A stretch of 64,000 nt of DNA from Ephemerocybe angulata (taxonomy: Eukaryota > Basidiomycota > Agaricomycetes > Agaricales > Psathyrellaceae). Positions 34,140-46,441 of this stretch are shown here, piece by piece; position 1 is the stretch's first letter, and the number at the start of each line of letters is the position of its first letter. The DNA lies in assembly GCA_013368325.1 (NCBI GenBank), contig JAACJK010000163.1, positions 2,728,001 to 2,792,000 on the forward strand. The letters run 5' to 3'. The notes beneath the pieces are model-generated. The model did not search any database, was not told the DNA's origin, and was given only the letters and a program-made list of their open reading frames with translations. Made by a program: the position numbers and the translations under genes.

Positions 34140-37100
34140 TTATTCCCCTGCCATGCCACTGATATATGGAGGCTTGATATATTCCCCCTCAATCCGCCTA
34201 GCTGCAATCACGAACGCTGTATCCCGCTCTGCATTTCGAAGGCCGACGTCAATATCTGGGTGGTTGAGGAGCCTCTTGGCTGCGGAGTGGAAGTCGGTTT
34301 GGCATGCAAACATCAAAGCTGTGAAGCCTCCTCGGTTTTGGAGATTCACTGCGATGTTTGCCTGCTCCAGCAGAAGCTCGACGATCTCTGTGTCGAGGTC
34401 GTTGACTCCTTGGCATGCGAACATGAGCGGCGTCGTTCCACTGAAATCTCCAAGATTGACGTTGATCAGGGGATGGGACAGAAGGAGTCGGCAGATGGGG
34501 AGGTCTCCTTTCTTGACTGCCTTCGTTAATGGGGTGGCTCCGTAGCAATCACAGATGTTGGGATCGATTGCTGGGTGAGAGAGGAGGGCTTGGAGCTTTT
34601 TCTCCCTTTCGACTTCTTCGTCCAGGGCGAACATGAGGGCAGTTCGGCCGAAGTAAACCCTTCCCGCGTTGGGGTCGACTTTAGGATGATTGAGGAATAG
34701 TTCCAATTTCTCCTCTGCCTCGACCGTGCACCGCACCGTCAGCATAAGGTACGTCTCCCCAGCGCGGTTTCTCATGTTGACGTCGATGTTTTTGTCGTGG
34801 TTAAGCAACATGAGTAGAGTCGAGGGTCGGCAGTTGGATCGAATGGCCATGTGGAGCGGGGTGTCTCCATGTTCGCCCCGCCAGTTGACATGGAATGGGC
34901 GTTGGGCCATGAGAATGCGAACCAGCTGATCGTTGTCGTACTCCTCCGATACACCTTTCAATGTAGCTGATCTGGATGCCTCAGGCTTGTTAACCGAGGC
35001 GCGGACGAGTGGGTGTGATAGAAGGAGTCGACAAGCGGGTAGGTCTGTGTTCCCCATTGCTCTTTGCAACGGTGTTAACCCATAAGAGTCAGGGACACAC
35101 GGGTCTATGTCTGGATGGGCGAGTAGCAGTCGCATCATCTCCTCCCGTTCGAACCTGCATGTCATTGCAAGCCGTAGTGGGGTTGTTCCATCATGGTTTT
35201 TCGCGTTCACGTCGAAGCCCCCTCGCTCGAGAAGGATCTGGAGGATGGCTGCAGAACATCTGCCTGTTGGGTAGATTCGGGCGAAGACAGTGATGCATGG
35301 GTAGTGGAGGGCGGTATTCCCCATACAGTCGCGATAGTTGGGATCGAATTCCTTCCTGTATATGAGTCGCTTGACGGTTTGTGCGAATTCATGGTCCCAG
35401 CGTGATGTGAAGAGAGTCTGCATCGGCAGATATAGGTGGATAGAGGGATGTTCTAGGAGCATATCGACGATATCTGACAGTCGGCGCCGCAGTGCCAAAG
35501 AGAAGGGGGGCTCCATAGAGGAGTTTTGTTTGTTGACATCGACACCCGGATCCTGGAGTAGAAGCTCTACCACCGCTCTGCTATGGGTCCGAATCGCAAA
35601 ATGCAAGGCGGTCTCCTGATGATAGTAACTAGGTCTATCGAGATGCTTCACGAGTGGTAGAAGACCGATGATACCCCAGTGTGCGGCCCATGAGTAGGGT
35701 GCTACTACGTCAAACAGGATTTCGTAGATTCCCAGACTGGCCTCTCTCTCTTCCGGAAAGAGAAGTGGTAAAACTTCAGCTCTTTCAAGGAACTCGGCGA
35801 GAGCTAAGAGTGCTTCTCCATGAGCTTGATTGTCCCCCACCAGACCTTTCGCATGGAGGCCCAGGCATTGGTGAGCGTAGTCCGCGAATCTGGATAAGAA
35901 GCCGACATAGTACCAAAAGGTTCTCCTGGAATAGACGCACTTGTCCTCATCGGGCCATGCGGGATTGTACATATCTCTAGGGACATGGCCGCATGGTATG
36001 CATCGTTCTGGCTGCAACTTGTTATTGACGACGCTCGGATAGTCGTGGTGCTGGAGGTAGACGATGCACGTCAATGTTGTGATAGCTGGATGTTCGGAGA
36101 AGGGGGCATAATCCAATTTCCTAAGGTAATCCTGGGCCGTATAGTCTACCAGAAGGACTTAGTTGATGTTCAATTGAAACTGGCTGTAGCAAAAATTACT
36201 CACGTATCAGCCTGACCTCAGCTACGCTTTTCTGGGCCTCGTCTTGGGTGCGTCTACGTCCGGCCACTTCTTTCGAGCCGGAAATAACTAATCCACAGCA
36301 GGCGGAAAGGATGATGTCAGGAGGAGTAACAGAGTCAGGGTCGAAGGTCCTGTCTTCATACGATGTCGCAAGAGCATGCTGTAGCTCAATCATTGACAGC
36401 GCCCGCTTGGCCCGTGCCAACCACATGAGGGCCAGCTTGGCAAGTGTTGCATCAGCTTCGTCCTGTAGATTTATTCTGTCCATTGTGCGGTGGTACACAT
36501 CCTCCACCCCAGATGGAAGAGATTCCAACACTGACTTCAGAGCTGATATGTTCCTGGAGCCTGTGATAGCTTCAATTTGGAGAGCTGCGACAAGAAACCT
36601 TGTACTTCGTCAATACAGAAGTTCAAGTTGGCGGAGAAAATGACATACATTCCACAAGACTTTTCTTTCACCTTGTCTACTATCTCTTGCTCGAGGTCCT
36701 TTTTGCCATGAAGAAGCCTCCGGAGACGTGGACTGCCCTTTATCCGCTCTACGACGAATCGTTCAAGATCATCATCCCTAGCTAGAATTGATATGCTTGT
36801 AACTTCAGGTAGGGCCTCTTTGAACAGGTCCAGAGGCCTAGAGAATATGAGCAATTGAATGGGAAGGGCTGCCAGCGCTTCGAGCAGCTTGGACTTTTCT
36901 TCGTCCACAACCTCATCCAGAGCGTCAATTACTGCTCGAACCCTAGCAAACCTCGGAAGGATGACTTTGAGTAGAGCAACGATTTCATACAGGCTTGGTT
37001 GAGTTTGTCGAATGCGATGGCGCTCGTATGTCGGTTTTAGCGCTGAATGAACCAGTGGATGGGCCTCCAGAAGTTGCCTGACGATCGTAGACAGTACTCC

Positions 37101-37785
37101 TCTTGCTGTGCACTTGTCGAGGTATCTGCAATACACAAAGGCATCTCCAGTTCCGGCGCTAATGTTTTCGTCCGATGGAATGACATAGTCAACGGAAAGA
37201 GACCTATAAGTCCTGTTAACAATGACTTCGACTGGGCGGCGGCGGGCCGCTGATGCACGTACGCGAGATATGATTTGCCAGCGCCAGCTAGACAAAGAAC
37301 AGCGCCCTATTTAGTCGCAGACAGGACCTTCTGGACTGTGGACTTACGCATTCCAGTAACCCACAAAGTCCCTGATGTACCCGACGCCCAACTTTGAAAC
37401 TCGTCGCTGTGGATAAACCATAGACCTGTCCCGGCGGTCCGTCGGGATCTGATATCTTCGTGGTAGGGCCAATAGTTCATTGAGTCTGGAAGCCAGTTGG
37501 CCATCTTGGTGACCTCTATGGGATATTCCAATGAAAGTTTAAAACTGTCGGTTTCGATGTAAATTAGAACTACTTACCGTCAACTATATCTTCTTCCCCC
37601 GAGTAGTGTACGTGGATGTCACGCCCAGCCATAAAGGCCTTGTCGAGTGTGAAGTCATGGGCACCTTCGAAAGAAGTACTGCCAGTGGGCGATAGAAGTA
37701 GAGTGGCTAAAATGAACTTGAGGATGCGCTATTGGCTTGAGTGAGGTGTGCGCGAACCTTTTCGTACTGCAGACTCTGGGGGCAT
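34140..37785 (-). CDS. NACHT-ankyrin NLR-like protein (intact copy)
   Basis: Exons (minus): 37785..37758, 37706..37578, 37515..37348, 37287..37263, 37212..36649, 36598..36204, 36145..34140 (1104 aa). Short N-terminus (about 70 residues), then NWLPDSMNYWPYHEDIRSRRTAGTG, the usual lead-in of fungal NACHT proteins. Walker A (TGMPGAGKS, near 108) is encoded mostly by a 25-nt microexon. Walker B is AVIDALDEV (near 205), with LLIFSRPLD after it. A helical/winged region (residues about 300-440) contains MIELQHALATSYE and ILSACCGLVI, then LIHYTAQDYL. From about 600 to the end there are ankyrin repeats (TPLRLAMT, NTALHYP, TPLHMAIRS, TALMFALD). Such proteins oligomerise on recognising a ligand through the repeats. 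There is no recognisable N-terminal effector domain. Confidence 0.9.
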
Positions 37786-38320
37786 GGTGTCACAAGTCAA
37801 GAGTCAAAGGACAACTTGAGGTGAATGGGTAACATGCAGCATTGACAGACGGGAAAGACTGAAATAGACCTGGACATGACTCCGTCCTGACACATCTCAT
37901 GCCCTTTCCAGGTTTCTTTCACAGGCTCTCGGGCTCGTAAATCGATTCCCTGCAATCACATACGGATTTCCGGGAAGGTCGCGATATGTCAGAGCTAAGG
38001 CCAAAAAACTCAAGGCAAACTACCCAACCCTGCCGTGAGGGGAAGGTCCGACCTTCGAAATGATTGCTGGGCATCGTCTACCATCAGGATGATGTAAGTT
38101 TCATCAGTCATCATGGGCAAATGGGCGCTTAATATCGCGCATGAATGAGTTCTCGGACAAAAGACTTAGTGAGCACAGTCGGTGTCAGTACCGTATAAGC
38201 TGGAAGTATAGTGAGATTGACAGTACAATCAATTGTAGGCAGCTGAGGAAGATATGCAGTGTATTTGAGCCATAAGCAGTCTGCGGTATCCAACAGTGGT
38301 CCTCGAGTTTCGTCAAGGCG
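37786..38320. other. Intergenic between the two NACHT-ankyrin copies
   Basis: Promoter of the intact copy and 3' side of the broken copy. No gene seen. Confidence 0.4.
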
Positions 38321-41300
38321 TTACGTCCGCGCATTCGCCGTGGTACCCAAGGTATCTGCAGCCATATGGCTACCCTGCCATTCACCGGCATCTACCTCAT
38401 CAACGCGTATATCCACATCATCTCTGTCCATAAGAATCTTGGCTGCCAGCCGAAAGTTGTTTCGACAGGCAATCATGAGCGCCGTAAGCCCAGAGTGCGA
38501 TCGAATATTCACCTCGAGTCCTGGATGCGACAGAAGCAACCAGATAACTTCCAAATTGCTTTCCTGATGTGCCCCCCTACATGCATGCATAAGTGGAGTA
38601 AACCCTTGGCTGTCACGAAGATTGATGTCGATTGAGGGGTGTGACAGCAGGAGCCGGCAGACCGCCCCACTCCCATTCTTAATAGCCTTGGATAGTGGAG
38701 TTCTTTGTAGCAGTCGCAGAGGTTGACGTCCACCTTTGCGACGGAGAGCAACATGCGGACCTTCGCTTCGGCAGATTCTTCCGGGAGGTCTATGCTCATC
38801 ATGAGCGCGGTTCGACCAAAGTAGACGCTTCGGGCATTGACGTCGATGCCTTCCTGGGCGAGGAGAAGCCCGCATGCGAAGGTGGAGGTTGGAGAGCTGA
38901 AGGCATGGAGGACGGGAGCGTTGATGTCGATGGTTTCATGGGCGCATAGCATCTGAACTATTTCGGTGTAATGACCAGATTTTGAACTGTAGCAGTTGTT
39001 AAGGGCAAGCATGAGTGGTGTATTCTTCTTCGAGTCCTTAAGATTGACGTCGGTTAGGGAATGGGATAACAGGAGGCGACAGATTGCGGGGTGACCCGAT
39101 TTGACGGCCTTGTGTAACACTGCACCATGATCTTCGATTTCTTCACGAATATTGGGGTCCAGGTCGGGTTGGGAGAGAAGGACGCCAATCTTCTGTTCCC
39201 TCTCAATACGGCTGGTCATCGCAAGCATCAATGGGGTTCTCTCCTGCCGAGTCTTCATATTGATATCAACGCTGCTCTCAGCAGCAGCGAGTAGGGCCGC
39301 TACCGTGGAGGCAGAGCAATCAGACTGGATTGCTACATGAAGCGCGTTACTTCCAGTGGCGCCAGGTCGATTCAGATCGAAGTCAGGATCCAACATGAGA
39401 AGGTGGATGAGGTCGTCGTCGGTATAGTCCTGTGAACTACCCCTCCAAATACCTGGACTGGATTCGCGGTCCACGAAGTCAACTTTGAGAAGTGGGTTGG
39501 ATAGAAGGTATCGAAAGCAGAGCAGGTCGATGGTTTGTCGTACCTTGGAAAGAGGTGTTAACCCATAGGAATTAGGGATATTAGGGTTGGTGTCGGTGTG
39601 GGCGAGGAGCAGCCAGACCTTCCGTGCCTTCTCGAAATTGCAACCCAGAGCGAGCATGAGCGGCGTGTCCCCTCTGTTGTTCGTCGCGTTGACATCAAAG
39701 CCTTCACGGGAAAGTAGAAATTTCAGAATTCCTGACGGGCACTTTTGGTCGGGATTCCCGTTGTGGAGACAAGAGTAGTGGATGGCGGTGTTTCCGTGTA
39801 TATCTCGCCAACGCGTGTCGAAGCGCCTGTGGGCTACAACCTTGCTGACGAGACCATCAAAGTCTTTGTTTTTCCTGAACCCTCTCCGCCAACTCGACGC
39901 GGAAATATGGATACCGATGCTCGGATGGTCCAAGAGAACCGTGAGGACACTGTGCAATCTAGAGTCTATTGCCAGAGAAAGGGGAGTGTCCCAAGAAAGG
40001 TTCTGGGCGTCCGGATCAAGACTGTCGTCCTGCAAAAGCAATTTCACCATCTCTTCATCGCCTGACCGCACCGCGAGGTGAAGCGCTGTATCGGAGTGGT
40101 AGCTACTCGGTCGATCATTGTGCTCCACTAATGGCAAGAGGTCTCTAATGCCATAGTGAGCTGCAAAAGAAAAGGGGGAAATGATATCGAAGGCCGCTTG
40201 ATCTGGGAAAGTGACCGGGAAGCCATCACACTCTGAGAGAAAGTCGGCCAGAGTGGCCAGCACTTTCTTTTCAGGTTGCCGTTCTGCAACCAATCCCTGA
40301 GCATGGACGCCCAGATACTGATGCGCATAATCCGTAAACAGGGGCGAGGAGTCCATGAACTCTTTGAATGGATCTGCGAAGGACATGCACCACCCATCGA
40401 TGGAACTCCTCTTGAACAAGATCGACGAGAAGTCCATTGAGCATTTGATGCAGCGCCCCGGCGGCAGGGTAGTTAGGCTAGGGCAAAGGTGGTGCTTGAG
40501 ATAAGCAATGCATGAGAGCGTCGTGATAGACGAATGGTCAGAGAATGGTGAATGGTCCAAGGCTTTCAAGTATTCCAGGGTAGTGTAATCTATCGAATAA
40601 TCAGCACTGATCAGCGAAAACCGAGTCTCTGGTGATAACTCACGTATGAGTCTCACTTCGCGCTCATCGTCTTCTTCCAGATCCTCAGTATCGCTGTCGT
40701 CGGATTCGTCCTCCAGATCATCATCGTCGTCCTCAGGGGTTCCATCTTCAGAGGGATTGCTATCTGATCCACCGCCTTCAGAAGAATTTCCCTCCGAACT
40801 ATCCTCTTCAGATGCATCTTCTTCGTCAGACTCCTCACTTCCGGTCGAGTAGTCGTCATCATCATCCACGATATTGGGCCCGCAAACGACCAGGCCACAG
40901 CACGCCGACAGGATGATTTCGGCAGGAACGATAGCGTCAGGGTCAAACGTACCATCCTCGTAGGAGGTCGCAAGCGCATGCTGCAACTCGACCATCGACA
41001 AGGGGCGCGCAGCGTGCGTCAACCACATCAGTGCCATTCTCGCGAGAGACGCCTCGTCTTCTGCCTGCCTGTTTATCCTGTCCAACGTGCGCGCATACAT
41101 GTCGTTTACGCTTGATGGTAGCGTCTTCACCACGGACATGAGGGCCTTCATGTTGAGGCTGCCCTTGATGGCTTCCACCTGTAAAGCGGGAAGGAGAAAC
41201 CTATGCGAGTCAAGTTGAGGGTCAGAATTAGCAAGACTTGGAAGTCAAATATTGTCTATACATACATTCCGCCCGAATTTCCTGTAACATTCGCTGTTAT

Positions 41301-42394
41301 ATCCTCTATGAGGGATTCCTTCCCTCGAAGCAATTTTCGAAGCCTTGGGCTTCCCTGAATAGCCTCACGGGTGAAGCGTCGCACATCCTGGTCTTGGGCT
41401 AACGACAGGCATGATAGTTGGAGTCAGTAGCATGTCCACAAAGAGATCCAGAGGCCTGGAAAAGATGAGCAAATCGAGTTGCAGGCCAGATAGGGCTTCA
41501 AGAAGTACTGCCTTCTCGTCGTCGGTGACCTCGTCGAGCCCATCAACCACCGCCTGGGTCTTGTCAAAATGCGCCAGGATTGATCGCAGAATGCCCAGGA
41601 CGTCTTCCATTCCGAGTTCTGACTGTCGAGTCCGCGCTTTCTCGAAGGTTGGCTTTAGTATGCCATACACGAAAGGATAGGCTTCCAGCAGTTGCCTGAC
41701 GAAGGTGGAGATTATGCCCTTCGCTGTGCATCCGTCCATGTAGCGGCAATAAACGAAGACAACAGCGGTCTTGGAATTCGATTTCGCGTCGGGGGTGGGG
41801 TAGGCAAGATCCACGGAGAAGGATCTGAAGGTTCAGTGAGTATCAGCAGATTGGGAGTTTCTTCCGGAGGCACGTACGCGAGCATCGACTTTCCGGCACC
41901 GGCTATGATTCAGTGTTAGGTGTGGTGCAGAGATGTATGGCTGCTAACTACGCACGAATTCCCGTAACCTATAATGTGGTAGACTCTCCGCCGAGCCATT
42001 CGCGCAGCTGTTTGCTTTGCAGAAACCAAACTCCTGTGCCAGCAGTCCTTCGCGATCTGAGGTCCTCGTGGTATGGCCAGTAGTTCATCGACCCTGGGAG
42101 CCAGTTGGCTATTTTGTTCACCTCTAGAGTGCCATTAAGATTGAGCGTTGAGTAGATGTGCATGGTTATGGCGGAAGCAGGCTCACCGTCAATCATGCCC
42201 TCTTGCGTGCTTGAATAGTGGATATGGAGGTCTCCGCTAGTCATGACTGCACTCCCGATCGAGAAGTTGTGAGATCCTTCGAAGAACCGAGATCCCTGGT
42301 ATACTTTCGGAACCACAACTGTTGGCGAGGTAAACGTTAATCGAAGGTCAAAGCACTTACAACTCGAAGAAGAGCCTGGACTCGTCGTCGCCAT
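38321..42394 (-). pseudogene. NACHT-ankyrin paralogue, disrupted (one stop, two frameshifts)
   Basis: Exons by homology (minus): 42394..42361, 42318..42187, 42123..41956, 41902..41878, 41824..41266, 41200..38321. Exon order, phases and two lengths (168 and 25 nt) match the intact copy next door. Three lesions: (1) TAG at 41971..41969 where the neighbour has Trp (LWVTG); (2) one extra base near 41400, after MPVV, shifting the NACHT frame before LAQDQDVRRFTRE; (3) one missing base near 38698, after NLCDCYK, so the last three ankyrins are in another frame. Walker A (PGAGKS) and Walker B-like VVDGLDEV remain. It also carries an Asp/Glu/Ser-rich insert (about 80 residues, 40640-40860) that the neighbour lacks. 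Sequencing error could explain one lesion but not easily all three. Confidence 0.85.
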
Positions 42395-43168
42395 AATTGC
42401 CAGCAAGCCACTACGCAGCAGATGAGCGAAGTGACGAAGGGGACTATATGTAAGTTGGTAATCTCATTCGGGCCACATTGTCGGAGGTTTTGTGACAATC
42501 GTTTCACGATTGGCGTCGACCATGTTCACCGTTGTGGGCGGAGATGAGCGCTGAGAGACCGAGAAGCCCCGGGTGAGAACTGTGGCGATGACTAAAGCCG
42601 GATCAATTACTTCCGAGCGGGCGCCTATTTCCAGAGGGCGTCGACAGGCGTCGACGGGGTTCAAGGCGATCGAGTGGACCTTGACTCTGCATGCTGGTGC
42701 TCAGCAGAGGTTCTAGAGTAGATAGAGCTGCCTGACACACCGAATATCGTCGGGATTTGCATGCGGGATTGGCACCTGTGCGACTGCAGCAGTGCTTCCC
42801 GGAGCTGATTGTGACCAGTCCTGGCATGTTCAACTGCAGGTGGGTCTATTGGGGCAGTTGAGCAGCCGTGACAACTTTCGGCCACAAATGAGGCGGCTGG
42901 GGCATCAGCAAGTAGAGATCCGGAACATACAGAAGCTCGTTATTACATGTAGAACTATTGTGCAATCCATAGTACACTGTTACTGTTATCGCTACAGACT
43001 CTGCGTAACTTTGATGATGGCTATGGAGTCATATCCAGAGGGTATTCAATCTTTCTTCTTTCCTATCCACTGTATATTTGCATCTATTAGTGTATGTCAA
43101 GTACAGTAGCCATGCAATAACGTACCTCGACCGTCTCGCGCTCTACACAAAGGCGTAGAAAGATTGTG
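42395..43168. other. Intergenic
   Basis: Promoter of the disrupted NACHT gene. No other feature seen. Confidence 0.4.
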
Positions 43169-43537
43169 TCAGTCCCAATGTCTCTCAGTAGCCCAGAGCG
43201 GGTTGTATAACGTACCATCCTCCCCGACAGGCCTCGGCCTCCCATCCGCGAAAAAGTGGTGCCCCTCAGGCGCCTTCACGGATGGATTACTCTCCATCGC
43301 CCTCTTCCCATGCAACTCTGAATGGCAATGACTCTCATGCCCGCCGCTCTCCGTGCGCGCACAGTTGCAAGCCTTGCCAGTAGTCGCCTGAGAGCCCTTG
43401 AACTGCGAATCGCCCTCCTCGGTTGGGGGAAGTTTGACCTTCTGCATGGCCTCCGCGGAGTAGTCGAATGGGGCTTTGGTGGGCAGAGGCTCCTCCGCGC
43501 TGTGGGAACGGTGTTGGGGCTGGATGGGGTTCGACAT
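43169..43537 (-). CDS. Small His/Cys-containing hypothetical protein
   Basis: A single 122-aa frame from ATG at 43537. It is polar, with CNCARTESGGHESHCHSELH in the middle (4 Cys/His-type ligands close together) and a tidy end (GHHFFADGRPRPVGEDGTLYNPLWATERHWD).  Composition looks protein-like rather than random. An alternative ends the exon at GAGGATG|GTACGT and continues after GTGTAG at about 43145. No family or function recognised. Confidence 0.5.
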   Translation of the reverse strand: MSNPIQPQHRSHSAEEPLPTKAPFDYSAEAMQKVKLPPTEEGDSQFKGSQATTGKACNCARTESGGHESHCHSELHGKRAMESNPSVKAPEGHHFFADGRPRPVGEDGTLYNPLWATERHWD

Positions 43538-44165
43538 GTTCAGTTGGTGTTTGGGTTGTCTGGTGGAAATTTGTGAGAGGGTGTAGTGGGGTGTTGAATG
43601 GAGGTTCGGTGTGCAGCCTAAGGCCCTCGAAGCGTGGGGTATAAATGGTTCATGATCCTGCTTATGACGTCATCAAATGGGAGTTAGGGGCTTTTGCGTT
43701 GGTCACAGGTTGGTGGATGTCCCTTCCATCTACTGACCACGAATTTAGTCCAGGCTCTAAGTATGATGTTCCAAGGCCCTCTGGAGCTTTGAATTCCGAT
43801 ACGTCATGAGTGTAATAGTAAAGGCGAGGCCTCTCTTATGCTCAGTGTTGAGGACTTAGTTCCGTACCTTGCCCCTCAATTAGGCGCCCAATCCGTTTAT
43901 CGTTAACTCAGGCCATCTCTGCCGAATTTGCTCAAATTTATTGAGTGCCCAGAGCAGCAAAGAAGGGTTAAGCGTATTCTCTTGCTAAACGCCCGTCAGT
44001 TGGAGGGGCTGTGGCGACTGTCAGGACGAGTCGGAGCGCACAGCTGAACGTGTGTAACACTGAATACCATGATCAAGGCGCCGTGTACATAGATTCGGAG
44101 TAGCAGGAATCAATTCTCAGCCTTAGAGGGGATCCATGCTCTATTTCTACACCTAGACTGTATGT
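43538..44165. other. Intergenic
   Basis: Promoter of the small hypothetical gene and 3' side of the NACHT gene to the right. No gene seen. Confidence 0.4.
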
Positions 44166-46441
44166 TCAAACGTTCAAACCGGGTCCAGAAGTCCGTAGGT
44201 CTTTGATCTTAATATCCCTAAATTTGCAGGGGTTTACTTCTGCCAGATCTTCTTTCCAGGTCTCCCACTCTCTGGAGTACTTCTTCAGAACAGAGGCCAG
44301 TGCGGGAGCGCGATCCTAAAGAAAGAGGGCCGGATAAATTAGTGGGTTTTGCGGTAAGGAGGAGAAAGGTACGAGAAGTCGAAGCTGAACTTATGACATA
44401 CTTGGATTGCCTGGAATAGCGTAGGTTCTACATGCAACTTCCAGCTTTCGACGAACTCGTATCGGGGATCAGCGTTTCCGAGCCAGGGAGGCTCCTCGTG
44501 ACAATATGCGATGGGGTGCACAACCCAGGCGTGAATTTTCTGGAATCCGGAGGCGCCAAATTCTCGAAGAAGGGTGGCTACACCATCTTCTTCCCCCGGC
44601 GAGATAAAGAACTCCTTCCCCCAGAATGAGGCACACAAGAGCGCGGCACAGTCAAAGAGGCCAAAGTCTAACTCGTTGTACCGACGTTGCAAGTCCTCGT
44701 CGGAGAAACCGACTCCGCTGCTGATTTCTGTAGGATTGGTGAGTGGTTGGGAGCTGCACGATGTATTCTTGTTGTGACGCATGATCTAACGAGTAAGAAT
44801 CGATTCGGCGGAGGCAGCACCTTGTAATGTACTCGATCATTTGAGGACGAGGAGTGTATAGAGGCCCTGCTCGTTCTCGGGCCTTCATAAAGTCTAGAAA
44901 GGATTTGTGATACACCTTGATTTGAAGTTGAGGGATGTAATTTGTGTTAGGCTGCGTTATGAGGAGAGACCGAAGATCGCACAGGATGCTCTGGTATGTG
45001 CCCTCCTCCAGCCCAAGCAGTTGGTCCTGACGGTCGATGGGCAGATTTAGATTAATGGCGTTGATGGCGAGGTAGGTGCGAAGGATGAGCAAGAAGTCGT
45101 GCCTGTTGTCGATGGCCTCGTATCCTTCTTTTGCGGCTGTCAAGACCAGGGCGTACAGGGCGTCCAGTGGGCCAAACGGGTTGGCCCCATCGTGTGTGCC
45201 AGATTGGCTGGAGAGTATGGCGCGAAGCCTTTCGACAGGGGAGCGCCGCGGCTCCGAGATGTATCGAATGGCTGTCGCGGCATAGATGTACTGCCCGGAA
45301 GCAGCAGCGACGATGGCCTCCACGTCTTCCTCCGTAAACCATGCGTGCTCCCATCTCCTTCGCAAGCCGATCTCTACGAAGTTCCTGCGCACCGTAAGGC
45401 GGATGTCGGAAGTCGCATCGTAGTCGTCACTGAGACGGATGGGGTATGTGATTCCGTGGAGGTGTCCGCCAGACTCGAGGGCCTCGAATATGGCCAGCTC
45501 CGGGCGGCTGGCGAGGAATATGCGGAATGTGGACCGGTAATTGAGGAAGCTGTCGTGGATTGTGCGGAGAAGCTCCCGCTGGTCGCGCTCCTCGGTGCAC
45601 TCGTCGAGGCCGTCAATGAGGATGGCATACGGAAGGCTAGCCGACTCAGAAGGAGCGAGGCGGGCGATGGGTCTGAGGATTAGCCTTTCTATCTGTGTCA
45701 TGAGGGATTGGTCGAAGATGAGCCCGTCGTCTTCTACCGCGACGCCTATCATCCGGCGCAGGGTGCGGTTCTTCTGTCCTAGCTGGTAAGCAAGGGTAGG
45801 AATGATCCTTGAAATGTTGTTCCTGGTAGTGTCTCCGGTGTTGAAGAAGAATGAGGCCGCCAGAATGCCCTTCGATGCACATCCTTCCGCCACGGTTTGC
45901 TGGAGCGCAGATTTGCCAGAACCGGCGGCCCCTGTCATACAGAGGAGTTGGGTCGGCGAGTCTCGGTCCTCGATCCAGGTCGATATCTCACGGATAAGTT
46001 CCACTCGTGTATCCTCGTCACATTTTGGGGGATCGAACCTGGCCCGCGAATTGTGGAGGGCATTTGTGGACGTTGCCTTCAACAGTTGCTCCCAGCCTGG
46101 GCGCAACCAAAGTCAGGATGATAATGGCGACGTGGATGTAGAAGCATACCAGAGCTCCCCTGCCTCTGATCGTCCGGCTGGTTGTAATGAAAGTGTTCAA
46201 GGTGGAAGTTGCTGGCATGGGCGAAGAAAGATTGTGCCTGATTACCCTGAGGCTGCTCCGGAGGGCTCTGAGATGGCTTGGCATCGCTCGATACTATGGG
46301 CGTTGGGGTAGAGCTATCGGGCGGGCGTGGCTGATTCGATTGGAAGAGATTGGGAGTAATTGGAGGAGTTTGAGGGTCCGACTCTTCATGCGACTTTGCC
46401 TTCGTCTTAGGGCTCCTTTTCCAGAGGCGAGAGAAGCGCAT
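44166..46441 (-). CDS. NACHT NTPase without ankyrins
   Basis: Exons (minus): 46441..46150, 46096..44821, 44720..44402, 44315..44166 (678 aa). The N-terminal 100 residues are polar and Pro/Ser/His-rich (MRFSRLWKRSPKTKAK...). Then GWEQLLKATSTNALHNSRAR and CDEDTRVELIREI, the standard lead-in of Agaricomycete NACHT proteins. Walker A is MTGAAGSGKSAL (near 150), Walker B is AILIDGLDEC (near 232), followed by FLASRPE. A helical part ends YHKSFLDFMKARERAGPLY. After this comes a short conserved-looking C-terminus (LQRRYNELDFGLFDCAALLC, IHAWVVHP) and no repeats. It is unrelated in its lead-in to the two NACHT-ankyrin genes. The second intron (weak GTGCTG donor, CAG at 44721) was chosen to keep frame and is the weakest point. 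Confidence 0.82.
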
